30,694 nucleotides of DNA from Aquamicrobium lusatiense (GTDB lineage: Bacteria > Pseudomonadota > Alphaproteobacteria > Rhizobiales > Rhizobiaceae): the NCBI RefSeq assembly GCF_014201615.1, contig NZ_JACHEU010000010.1:1-30694 (forward strand). The letters are read 5' to 3'. Positions 1-10,318 of this stretch are shown one piece after another. The translations under genes and the position numbers were made by a program. Position 1 is the stretch's first letter; each line of letters opens with the position of its first letter. The notes under the pieces were generated by a model, which was not told the origin of the DNA, ran no database searches, and saw only the letters and a program-made list of their open reading frames with translations.

Positions 1-257
1 CTCATCACCGCAAAGGCCGAAACCTTCACTCCGAGGAAGCTAAACTCTGCCGCCCACGCTTCTCTTTCTTCATATTCAATTGTCAAAGAACGGACTTCAC
101 ATGAAGTGAGGTCTGTGGGCCGCATTCGCCTCTCGGCGAGGGCCCGTCAGAGTTTCGCTATCGCTTGTCTCTGGCTTTTTGTCAACTCCGAACCGGCTAA
201 CTTTTGGCTTCGTTTAGAGCGAACTCTTCCGTCGCCAGCGGCACCGCCGTCGTTGTT
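1..257 (-). other. rRNA operon leader (upstream of a 16S gene outside the window)
   Basis: Read on the minus strand this stretch carries GTTCTTTGACA (positions 91-81), followed by A/G-rich sequence and GCGTGGGCGGC. This matches my memory of alphaproteobacterial rrn leaders between promoter and 16S, where a boxA-like antitermination element sits near the 3' end. A strong promoter lies immediately upstream at 264-293. Several short inverted repeats (for example CGCC-TCTC-GGCG near 129-140) fit a structured leader. The 16S gene itself would start just beyond base 1 and is not visible, so the assignment is an inference from promoter, leader motif and position. An 89-codon open frame on the plus strand here is not considered a gene. 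Confidence 0.66.
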
Positions 258-263
258 GAGCGG

Positions 264-293
264 GTTATAGGGGGTGACCGCCCAAAGAGTCAA
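264..293 (-). promoter_or_regulatory. Strong sigma-70-type promoter, probably rrn P1
   Basis: On the minus strand a TTGACT -35 box (293-288) and a TATAAC -10 box (269-264) are separated by 18 bases that include GGGCGG and a C-run before the -10. This resembles rrn promoters of Rhizobiales. Directly upstream (about 294-330) is an A/T-tract region resembling an UP element. Transcription would start near 257 and run leftward into the leader. Confidence 0.7.
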
Positions 294-372
294 CAACGAT
301 TTTGAAGTTTTTTGTATTTTTTACGACAAAAGTTTTGGCGGCGTTCTTCACTGTTTTTTCACGTTTTTTCGG
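294..372 (-). promoter_or_regulatory. A/T-tract region upstream of the rrn promoter (UP-element-like)
   Basis: Repeated T-runs on the plus strand (A-runs on the minus strand) lie immediately behind the -35 box, in an otherwise GC-rich chromosome. UP elements and Fis sites commonly occupy this position at rRNA promoters. The rest of the gap to 603 holds no recognisable gene. A TATATA at about 471-476 has no convincing -35 partner, so no promoter is called for the rightward peptidase gene. Confidence 0.4.
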
Positions 373-603
373 CGCCAGCCTCTTGACTCGCAAAACGCGA
401 TTCGAGGCCCTATTGCCGCCTCATTGAAGGCCGACATGCGCACGTGCAGGCGCCGCATCCCTCCTCTCTCTATATAGGGGCATCCGGAAGGCGACGCCGG
501 CACCGACACGGTTTCGTTGACTTGAGCCGCTTACGCAGGCAAAGGTCGTTTCCGCGTCATCGACAAGATGTAAGAGACCACGGGAAAGAAGCAGCCTTTC
601 TGG

Positions 604-2571
604 ATGCGGGATACCGAAGAGGTCATAGCCGAACTCGGCAACGAGCCGCCTCTTATAGAGGACGGCCGCATGAGCCCCCCGGATCGCCGGGAGGTTTCCG
701 CACGCTGGCTCTCGGGCACATTTCTTACAGGGGTAACCTCAAGCGTGCTGATGGGCGTTGCCCTGCTGGCCGCGCTTGATGGACGCCAGCAGCTCGCAAC
801 ACCTCCGGAAATCGCCGAACTCGCCAGTCTTGCATCGAACGACGTTTCCGGTGCGAAGGCAAAGAAGCCGCGTGTTACGCCTCCCCGCCAGATTTCCCGC
901 GCCAAGGACCGCCGGCGCATGGATGTTTCCATGGTCACCAGGGTCGGCGACCGCGAGGTGATCCACTCGATACCGCTGGTGCAGGTCAACATGGCGCTGG
1001 CCGCGGCCTACACGACGACGACGTCCTATCCGGCTTTCGATCCCTTGCGCGTGTTCAGAGATGATGGCGCGGCACCGGCAGCTGCGCCCTCCGCCATCGC
1101 CGGACAGATCTACGGAGCCAAGGTTGAAAGCGAGATCAGCCTGAAAACCATAGACTTCCCGATCGCCACGGCCTCGTTCGATGAAAAGAGCGAACTGTCG
1201 GCAGACGAGGTCGAGAAGGTTGTCCGCGAAGCAGCCGACGACCTTTCCGAAGGCTCCATTCAGGTTGCATCGCTGCATTATGTCGACCCGCAGCGTTTCG
1301 GCGATCAGCTGACGCAGAGTCTCGCCGGCACTTACGGCGTCAGGGTCGTTCCTGAGAACGTATCCGTGGCGCCACGGCCAGACCCGGAAGCCGGCGAACA
1401 GGGCCCGGTGTTCGCAGAGGAGATCATCCCGTTTCGGGAAGATCGCAGGATCGATGAGGCCCTGGCCGATTCAGGCTACGACGGAAATGATGCCAAGGGC
1501 ATGGCGGCCTCCATCGCCAAGCTGCTGAATGCGCCCGCCCTCAAATCCGGCACGGTTCTGCGGGTCGGGCTGGAGATCCGTGGCGATGTTGCGACCGTGG
1601 TTCGCACGGGCGTTTACGACAGGAAGCGCCACATCGTGACCATAGCCCGCGATGATGACGGGCAATATGTACCTGCCGGCGAACCGGAACCAAATCCCGA
1701 ACTGCTGACCGCCTTTGATGATTCTCCGCCGGTTCAGGCGCGTGGCAACCTGCCCACCGTATATGACGGCATTTACCGGGCCGCCTATTCCTACGGCATG
1801 TCCCGGGAAATGACGCAGCGCCTGATCAGGCTGCTCGCCTCGAATGTGGACTTCCAGTCGCGCACCACAACGTCGGACCGGCTGGAAGTGCTTTTCTCTC
1901 AGCCGGACGAGGACGACGATGCCTCGGAAAATTCCGAGCTTCTTTATGTATCCGCCAGCATCGGCGGACAGTCCCGCAATTTCTATCGCTTCCGCATGGA
2001 AGACGGTTCATTCGACTATTTCGACGAAAACGGCAGCAGCGCCCAGCAATTCCTGCTGCGCAATCCATTGCCGAATGGCAAGTTCCGGTCCGGCTTCGGC
2101 GGACGCAGGCATCCGATCCTCGGCTACACCCGCATGCACACCGGTGTGGACTGGTCGGCCCCGCGCGGCACGCCGATCATCGCCGCCGGCAATGGCGTCG
2201 TCGAAAAGGCCGGCTGGGCCGGAGGTTACGGCAACCAGACGCTGATCCGCCATGCCAATGGCTATGTCAGCTCTTACAATCACCAAAGCGGCTTTGCGAA
2301 GAACATCGTTGCCGGTGCGCGGGTGCGGCAGGGCCAGGTCATCGGCTATGTCGGCTCGACCGGCCTTTCGACCGGCGCTCACCTTCACTATGAGCTGATC
2401 GTAAACGGAACCAAGGTCGATCCGATGCGCGTGCGCCTGCCCGTCGGCAAGGTTCTGAAGGGCGATGAACTGGCCAGCTTCCAGCGCGAGCGCGCGCGGA
2501 TCGACGAATTGCTGCAGCGGCAGGACCGCAACGGTCTCAAGGTCGCGAGCGCCAACAAGGTCGAAGGCTGA
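604..2571 (+). CDS. Membrane-anchored M23 family metallopeptidase (LytM/LasA type)
   Basis: Predicted zinc endopeptidase that would cut peptide cross-links of peptidoglycan in the periplasm. The 655-residue product has a short cytoplasmic N-terminus, one hydrophobic segment (about 35-58), a long periplasmic region, and a C-terminal M23 domain. In that domain the zinc ligands are visible: His512 and Asp516 in HTGVD, and His595 in HLHYE (His593 is the other catalytic histidine). All catalytic residues are present, so it should be active rather than an EnvC-like activator. The ATG at 604 is the first start after an in-frame stop at 571; a GGGAAAG lies 15 bases upstream, which is long. An ATG at 670 with GAGGA nearby is an alternative start that still keeps the membrane segment. 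It diverges from the rrn promoter and converges on an L,D-transpeptidase. Confidence 0.88.
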   Translation: MRDTEEVIAELGNEPPLIEDGRMSPPDRREVSARWLSGTFLTGVTSSVLMGVALLAALDGRQQLATPPEIAELASLASNDVSGAKAKKPRVTPPRQISRAKDRRRMDVSMVTRVGDREVIHSIPLVQVNMALAAAYTTTTSYPAFDPLRVFRDDGAAPAAAPSAIAGQIYGAKVESEISLKTIDFPIATASFDEKSELSADEVEKVVREAADDLSEGSIQVASLHYVDPQRFGDQLTQSLAGTYGVRVVPENVSVAPRPDPEAGEQGPVFAEEIIPFREDRRIDEALADSGYDGNDAKGMAASIAKLLNAPALKSGTVLRVGLEIRGDVATVVRTGVYDRKRHIVTIARDDDGQYVPAGEPEPNPELLTAFDDSPPVQARGNLPTVYDGIYRAAYSYGMSREMTQRLIRLLASNVDFQSRTTTSDRLEVLFSQPDEDDDASENSELLYVSASIGGQSRNFYRFRMEDGSFDYFDENGSSAQQFLLRNPLPNGKFRSGFGGRRHPILGYTRMHTGVDWSAPRGTPIIAAGNGVVEKAGWAGGYGNQTLIRHANGYVSSYNHQSGFAKNIVAGARVRQGQVIGYVGSTGLSTGAHLHYELIVNGTKVDPMRVRLPVGKVLKGDELASFQRERARIDELLQRQDRNGLKVASANKVEG

Positions 2572-2660
2572 CGCAAAGCCCCGCCCCTCTCCCGCAAAAA
2601 ATTCTGTCTGCAAAAGGGTTCTGTCGGGCGCAGTCCACTCTCCGGCGACGCCCTGCGGGA

Positions 2661-4076
2661 TCAGTCTATGAATTCCACCGTTACGCCCGGCTTCACCAGC
2701 TTGGCGAGCTCGGCCGCGTCCCAGTTGGTCAGGCGGATACAGCCATGGCTCTCGGTCTTGCCGATTTTCGAGGGCTCCGGCGTCCCATGGATACCGTAAG
2801 TGGGCTTGTCGAGCGCAATCCAGATCGAACCGACCGGCCCGTTGGGGCCAGGCGGAATCGTCAGTACCTTGTCGTTCTCGCCCTGCTTGAAATTGACCTT
2901 TGGATTGTAGGTGTAGTTCGGATTGACGGCGATGCGCGTCACTGCATGGATTCCAGAAGGTGAAGGCGTTGCTGAGGACCCGATGGTTGCGGGATAGGCC
3001 GCAACCAGCTTGCCGCTTTCATCATAGGCACGCACCTGCTTCATCGCCTTATCGGCGGTGATACGCGCCACGGGCGTCGAAACCAGCCTGCCGAAATTCG
3101 CAACCCTGATAATGGTGCCGGGACGATTGAAGTTGGCTTCCGGATTGAGCGCCTTCAGATAGGCCTCATCCATGTGGAACCGCTCGGCCAGTGCCTCCTC
3201 CACGGAGGTGAAGGACATGTGTTCGAGCTGAGCCTTATGGCTGTAATCAACCGGAACCGAGGCGATATAGGGTCCCGCCACATCCTGATTGGTGATCTCG
3301 TAATGAGAAAAGGCGTCGCCGCCGGTGTTGGCCAGAGCCTCGGTAATGGCGATGGCATCCGTGGAACGCAGCGTCTGGCCGGTGATTTCCCGATAGACGC
3401 CCAACGCCTTTTCCACATTGGAACCGAACCGGCCATCGATCACGCCCGGCGAGGCGCCAGCCCGATCGAGCAGGATTTGCAGTGCGGCTATATCCTCACG
3501 CGCGCCAAGCGCGAGGGAGGAATCGACGCGCGTCGTCGGCGTCACCGGCCTGGATGGCGAGTCGGGTGCGCGAAGATTGGGTTCGAGCGAAGCCTCCTCA
3601 AGCTGACGCCTTTCGATTCGTGAAGAATCCGGCGCCTGCGGGAACTCGCCTGATGGACCGCGATAGGTGTCGCCCGGCGGTTCAGGGAATTCCTGATAAT
3701 AGCCGCCGGAATAGGGATCGTAGACCCGGGCCTCTTCTTCACGCTGACGTTGAAGGAAGCGCTCCATGTCGCCGGGGTCGTCGTTGTAATACCGTTCCTG
3801 CTGCCTTTGCTGCCGGCGCATCGCGCGCCGGTCGCGGCGCGTATCCGGCGGCTCGACCGCGATCACCTCGCCCGTATAGCTGTCGACGATAACGCGGTTG
3901 CCGGCACCATCGAAATACACTTCAAGATCGCCCGACTGCGCCAGCATCAGCGAACCGGCCGGTTCGGACACCGGCCTCTGCTCTTCAGCAGAACTAACGC
4001 CCCAGGAAGCCATCGCATCGAATGAAAACAATGCTGCGGCGATTACCGAAGCGGACAGGAAAATATGCGACGACAT
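2661..4076 (-). CDS. Exported L,D-transpeptidase (YkuD family) with peptidoglycan-binding-like domain
   Basis: Predicted periplasmic enzyme forming 3-3 cross-links in peptidoglycan or attaching proteins to it. The start at 4076 is chosen because GGAGAG lies 10 bases upstream and the product then opens with a signal peptide (hydrophobic about 5-24); the frame is open further upstream to 4214. Of 471 residues, 78-118 are very rich in Arg, Gln and Glu. Residues 194-232 resemble a PG_binding_1 domain (LQILLDRAG...GVIDGRFG). A short LysM-like stretch (LNPEANF..PGTIIRV) precedes the C-terminal YkuD catalytic domain. The catalytic signature is intact: His430 in HGT, then SHGC with the nucleophile Cys446 and a following Arg. 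Several paralogues are usual in Rhizobiales, so no specific ldt symbol is given. Confidence 0.9.
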   Translation of the reverse strand: MSSHIFLSASVIAAALFSFDAMASWGVSSAEEQRPVSEPAGSLMLAQSGDLEVYFDGAGNRVIVDSYTGEVIAVEPPDTRRDRRAMRRQQRQQERYYNDDPGDMERFLQRQREEEARVYDPYSGGYYQEFPEPPGDTYRGPSGEFPQAPDSSRIERRQLEEASLEPNLRAPDSPSRPVTPTTRVDSSLALGAREDIAALQILLDRAGASPGVIDGRFGSNVEKALGVYREITGQTLRSTDAIAITEALANTGGDAFSHYEITNQDVAGPYIASVPVDYSHKAQLEHMSFTSVEEALAERFHMDEAYLKALNPEANFNRPGTIIRVANFGRLVSTPVARITADKAMKQVRAYDESGKLVAAYPATIGSSATPSPSGIHAVTRIAVNPNYTYNPKVNFKQGENDKVLTIPPGPNGPVGSIWIALDKPTYGIHGTPEPSKIGKTESHGCIRLTNWDAAELAKLVKPGVTVEFID

Positions 4077-4244
4077 GCAGGCTAAGCTCTCCATGCATTC
4101 CATACGCCCGCAGGGGCGAATCATTTTCTCAGGGCATTTTGCCCGCAACCCGACCTTTGAAGATAATTTTCCAAGATGAACCGGGCATGAAGATGGCCGC
4201 ATTGCTGCGGCCATCCTGTTTAGCCAGCACGGCTGGAGCGGGGC

Positions 4245-6857
<2,613 letters not shown>

Positions 6858-6950
6858 GCCTGTCTCCTTGGCTGTCCGGCCCGCTGTGCGGCACCGGAGC
6901 AGATTGCGGTGACGAACCCGCCCCATGGAGCCAGGTTCAATTCTTCACAG

Positions 6951-6979
6951 ATATGGGGCGCACAACCAATGCTCTCAAG
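6951..6979 (-). promoter_or_regulatory. Heat-shock sigma factor (RpoH/sigma-32) promoter of clpB
   Basis: On the minus strand CTTGAG (6979-6974) and CCCCATAT (6958-6951) are separated by 15 bases. This matches the RpoH consensus of a CTTGAA-like -35 and CCCCATNT -10 with 13-17 spacing. It lies 93 bases upstream of the clpB start, as expected for a classic heat-shock gene. Confidence 0.82.
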
Positions 6980-7043
6980 GAGCCCGTGGGCGTAACAGGA
7001 GGAATTTTCCGGGCTTCTTCGCAGCACATGCTTTCGACGACAA

Positions 7044-7075
7044 AAAAGCGGCGGAGATTTCTCTCCACCGCTTTT
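7044..7075 (-). terminator. Rho-independent terminator after the DUF4167 gene
   Basis: An inverted repeat AAAAGCGG-(C)-GGAGA, loop, TCTCC-(A)-CCGCTTTT forms a hairpin that on the minus strand ends in a T-run (CTTTTTTG). It lies 27 bases past the stop of the DUF4167 gene and just upstream of the clpB promoter, so it isolates the two units. Confidence 0.8.
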
Positions 7076-7102
7076 CATATCTTCAAAAAAGAGTTTTTCG
7101 GA

Positions 7103-7933
7103 TCAGCTTTCCGAAGCGGCCACGGCCGGCTCTTCAGCCTGCGCTCCCTCGGCCGTTTCCTTGCTCGCCGCAGTGGCGCGCGGCTTGCGCGGACGGCGCG
7201 GCTTGGCAGGCGCTTCCGCCTCCGGCTTTGCTTCCTTCTTCTCGGCCTCGGCGGCCAGAGCGGCCGGGCCGAGATTGGGTTGAGGTGCCAGCGCAGCATC
7301 ATCAGCTACGGCAGCAGGCGAAGCAGCTTCTTCCACCTCAGCAACGGCCGTTGTAGCGGCAGCTTCGCTGTCCTTCTGGCGCGGTTCGCGAGTGCGGCGT
7401 TCGCCGCGCTGGCCGCCGGCCCTCTCGCGGCCCCGACCGCCTTCGCGGTTAACGCGATTCTCGGCAACTTCTTCCGCGTTCAGCGCAACTTCGGCGGGAA
7501 CGCCTTCGATCACCGGCTGCGGACCCGAGCCATTCCCGGCCTGAGGCTGGTTCTGATGCGCTTCATTGCCGGTGCTGGCAGGAACTTCTGCGTCATCGCG
7601 ATCGTCTTCATCGTCGAAGTCGTCACGTACAGGCTGTACATGCTGGATCGGCATCTGCGCCTGTGCGGCGGCAATGATTCGATTGTAGTGCTCGGCGTGC
7701 TGCAGATAGTTTTCAGCCATCACGCGGTCGCCGGAGCTCATCGCATCGCGAGCGAGCGTCGTATATTTTTCGGCGATCTGCTGAGCGGAGCCACGAATTT
7801 TGACGTCCGGGCCATTGCTCTCGTAATTCCGGCTTAAAGGGTTCGGCCCTTTGCGGTTGTTATTGTTATTATTGTTATTATTGCCGCCATTATTGCGACC
7901 GCGCATACGCCTGTTCTGCTGTTGTGGCCTCAT
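7103..7933 (-). CDS. DUF4167 domain-containing protein, Asn-rich N-terminus and basic/Ala-rich tail
   Basis: A 276-residue protein of unknown function, widespread in Alphaproteobacteria. It starts with an Arg/Asn/Gln-rich stretch (MRPQQQNRRMRGRNN) that includes nine consecutive asparagines. The conserved DUF4167 core follows (about 30-100; motif RNYESNGPDVKIRG and a helical segment with HYNRIIAAAQ). A long low-complexity tail alternates acidic Ala/Glu patches with basic RRPRKPR patches. The composition suggests a disordered, nucleic-acid-binding protein, but that is inference. The ATG at 7933 follows GAAGAGA. It lies downstream of prmC in the same direction across a 312-base gap, so co-transcription is possible but unproven; a terminator follows. 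Confidence 0.85.
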   Translation of the reverse strand: MRPQQQNRRMRGRNNGGNNNNNNNNNRKGPNPLSRNYESNGPDVKIRGSAQQIAEKYTTLARDAMSSGDRVMAENYLQHAEHYNRIIAAAQAQMPIQHVQPVRDDFDDEDDRDDAEVPASTGNEAHQNQPQAGNGSGPQPVIEGVPAEVALNAEEVAENRVNREGGRGRERAGGQRGERRTREPRQKDSEAAATTAVAEVEEAASPAAVADDAALAPQPNLGPAALAAEAEKKEAKPEAEAPAKPRRPRKPRATAASKETAEGAQAEEPAVAASES

Positions 7934-8245
7934 CCGAGTCTCTTCAGTTGGAAAATCAAGAAAAACCTATCGCGGCGGCAAGGCTCATGGGGCCTGCCGA
8001 TTTGTCATCCCGCCGGTGCTCGCCCGCATCGATTGCGTTGGCGCCACGTGCCACCTTGTCCCGGTCACATAACACTTACCGGATGATTCCCCGCGAAGCA
8101 TTCAGCGCCATTTGCGCATAAGGCAGCTATGTCCAAGGGAACCGAATCTCTGGAAGATCTGCCTGCTTCAACTCATCCGGTTGAGGTGACCCTATCTATA
8201 TTTGCAGACCTTGCCAAGCGTTATTTCGCCGCGGGTACAAGCTCT
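7934..8245. other. Intergenic gap between prmC and the DUF4167 gene
   Basis: I see no RNA gene, strong hairpin or convincing promoter here. A plus-strand open frame starting at 8129 runs antisense into the end of prmC and has no ribosome-binding site or recognisable family. The gap presumably holds the promoter of the leftward DUF4167 gene, but I could not pick boxes with confidence. Confidence 0.4.
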
Positions 8246-9100
8246 TTACGCAACTGCGAACAGAAGAACCCGGTCATTTCCGCCCAGATCGCGTCTGGCT
8301 TCCAGCAGCCGAAAACATTCATTTTCAAAAATGGAGATGACCTCCAAACGCTGCGTGTTGCCGATTTCCACGACCACGGCACCATCTTGTTCGAGATGGG
8401 CGGCTGCCTGCGCGGCGATGACGCGGTAGGGCTGCAACCCATCCTCTCCACCATCCAGAGCGCGTACCGGATCAAATAACCGGACTTCAGCTTGCAGGCC
8501 GGCAATATCATCGGAACGAATATAGGGAGGGTTTGAGGCAATTACATGGAAACGGCCGTTTACTTGCGAAAACCAGTCACTGCGCAGGGCCGTGAACCTG
8601 TCTGCAAGGCCGAGACCGGCGGCGTTGCGCGCCGCGGTTGCCAGAGCATCCGCCGAAACATCGACGCCGATTGCCGTGGCGTCCGGCACATTGGCGAGCA
8701 GGGCAAGCGCGATGGCGCCCGTTCCCGTCCCAAGGTCCAGAACCCTGCACGCCCCTTCCCGCGCAGCGACGTCGCGCATGAAAGGCAGGATCGCATCGAT
8801 GAGGATCTCCGTGTCCGGCCGCGGCTCCAGCGTCTGCGCCGACAGCGACAGCTCAAGGCCGTAGAACTCCCGAAAGCCAAGGATCCTGTGGACAGGCTCG
8901 CCGGCGGATCTGCGTTCAAGCGCGGCCTCGACCGCAGCTACCGCCTGTGATTCTGTGACCATGTCCGGCCACGCAATGGCATCGCTGCGGCTGGTGCCGG
9001 TGAAATGCTCCACCAGAAGGCGTGCATCCAGCGCGGCATCTTCAATTCCCGAAGCTTCAAGCCTTTGCCGGGCAAGACGCAACAGCTCTGCAAGGGTCAC
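8246..9100 (-). CDS. prmC: Peptide chain release factor N5-glutamine methyltransferase
   Basis: Transfers a methyl group from SAM to the glutamine of the GGQ motif of release factors RF1/RF2, which is needed for efficient termination. The 284-residue product has the N-terminal helical domain ([18 protein letters not shown]) and the [11 protein letters not shown] linker. Its Rossmann methyltransferase domain has motif [10 protein letters not shown] (122-130) and the hallmark NPPY (190-193) that grips the glutamine. It starts with GTG at 9100 behind GGAGG at five bases. It lies 27 bases downstream of prfA, which encodes its substrate, in the same direction. Confidence 0.95.
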   Translation of the reverse strand: MTLAELLRLARQRLEASGIEDAALDARLLVEHFTGTSRSDAIAWPDMVTESQAVAAVEAALERRSAGEPVHRILGFREFYGLELSLSAQTLEPRPDTEILIDAILPFMRDVAAREGACRVLDLGTGTGAIALALLANVPDATAIGVDVSADALATAARNAAGLGLADRFTALRSDWFSQVNGRFHVIASNPPYIRSDDIAGLQAEVRLFDPVRALDGGEDGLQPYRVIAAQAAAHLEQDGAVVVEIGNTQRLEVISIFENECFRLLEARRDLGGNDRVLLFAVA

Positions 9101-9127
9101 GGAAGCCTCCGGCGACGGCGCAAAATC

Positions 9128-10204
9128 TCAGCTCTCCGTCATATCGGCCAGCAGCTTCGACTGATGGTCGGAAATGAGGGCATCGATGATTTCGTCCATC
9201 TCGCCCATCATCACCCGATCCAGCTTGTAGAGAGTGAGATTGATGCGGTGGTCGGTCACCCGCCCCTGCGGGAAATTGTAGGTGCGGATGCGCTCGGAGC
9301 GGTCGCCGGAGCCAACCTGCGACTTGCGCGATTCGGAGCGCTCTTCCGCTGCACGGGTGCGCTCCATGTCGAACAGGCGCGCACGCAGGATCTGCATGGC
9401 CCGCGCCCGGTTCTGATGCTGCGATTTTTCAGCCGAAACAACCATGATGCCTGTGGGAAGGTGAGTGATGCGCACGGCCGAGTCGGTGGTGTTGACGTGC
9501 TGGCCGCCGGCGCCCGAGGCGCGCATGGTGTCGATGCGGATGTCCTCGGCGCGAATGTCGATATCGACCTCCTCCGCTTCTGGAAGCACGGCGACCGTGG
9601 CCGCCGAGGTATGGATGCGCCCCTGCGCCTCGGTTTCGGGCACGCGCTGGACGCGATGCACGCCTGATTCGAACTTCAGATGCGCGAACACGCCCTTGCC
9701 GGAAACTGTCGCGATGATTTCCTTATAGCCGCCGACATCGCCTTCGCTGGCCGAAATGACCTCAAAGCGCCAGCCGCGCCCGGCCGCATAGCGCTCGTAC
9801 ATGCGAAAAAGATCGCCCGCGAACAGGGCCGCCTCATCGCCACCGGTGCCGGCGCGGATTTCGAGAATTGCATTCTTCTCGTCTGCCGCATCGCGGGGCA
9901 GAAGAAGGATCTGAATGTCATGCTCTAGCGCCTCGATGCGGTCTTCGACATCAGCCAATTCGGCTTCAGCCAGTTCGCGCATCTCCGCATCGGTCGACTT
10001 GTCGGCCAGCATTGCGGTGAGATCCGCCTGCTCGCGCTCGGCTTCCCGCAAAGCGCGGACCTTGCCTGCAAGATCCTGCAACTCGGAATATTCCGAAGCC
10101 ATCTTCACATAGGCTTCCGGCTCCGGGCCAGCCGCCATCTGCGCTTCGAGCATTTCGAAACGCTTGACGACCTGATCCATGCGATCGCGGGGAAGACTGC
10201 TCAT
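9128..10204 (-). CDS. prfA: Peptide chain release factor 1 (RF1)
   Basis: Class I release factor reading UAA and UAG. The 358-residue product has an N-terminal helical domain, the RF1 signature [18 protein letters not shown] containing the PxT anticodon tripeptide (PET, 189-191), and GGQ at 233-235 in GAGGQHVN. PxT rather than SPF separates it from RF2. The start at 10204 ([11 protein letters not shown]) is the most usual N-terminus for the family. The frame is open to 10237, and a start at the next Met (MDQVVKR) is possible because the ribosome-binding site is weak. It sits between ptsP (114-base gap) and prmC (27-base gap). Confidence 0.95.
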   Translation of the reverse strand: MSSLPRDRMDQVVKRFEMLEAQMAAGPEPEAYVKMASEYSELQDLAGKVRALREAEREQADLTAMLADKSTDAEMRELAEAELADVEDRIEALEHDIQILLLPRDAADEKNAILEIRAGTGGDEAALFAGDLFRMYERYAAGRGWRFEVISASEGDVGGYKEIIATVSGKGVFAHLKFESGVHRVQRVPETEAQGRIHTSAATVAVLPEAEEVDIDIRAEDIRIDTMRASGAGGQHVNTTDSAVRITHLPTGIMVVSAEKSQHQNRARAMQILRARLFDMERTRAAEERSESRKSQVGSGDRSERIRTYNFPQGRVTDHRINLTLYKLDRVMMGEMDEIIDALISDHQSKLLADMTES

Positions 10205-10318
10205 GCTGCTACCGTTGCCGGGCTGGGCATCCCGCAAACGGACCGTAAAGCCGGCTTTGCACAGATGCGGATGAAAAGACCCTGTTCACTCCAACTTTCT
10301 TCAAAAGGCCGGAATGCA

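Noticed and set aside
1..270. An 89-codon plus-strand frame open from the left edge
   Set aside because: It lies antisense in the probable rRNA leader, has no start in view and no protein-like composition; the stop falls inside the -10 box of the leftward promoter.
274..779. Short plus-strand frames between the rrn promoter and the M23 peptidase
   Set aside because: No ribosome-binding sites, Arg-rich low-complexity products and overlap with the real peptidase gene.
8129..8479. 116-codon plus-strand frame overlapping the end of prmC
   Set aside because: No ribosome-binding site or recognisable family, and most of it is antisense to prmC.
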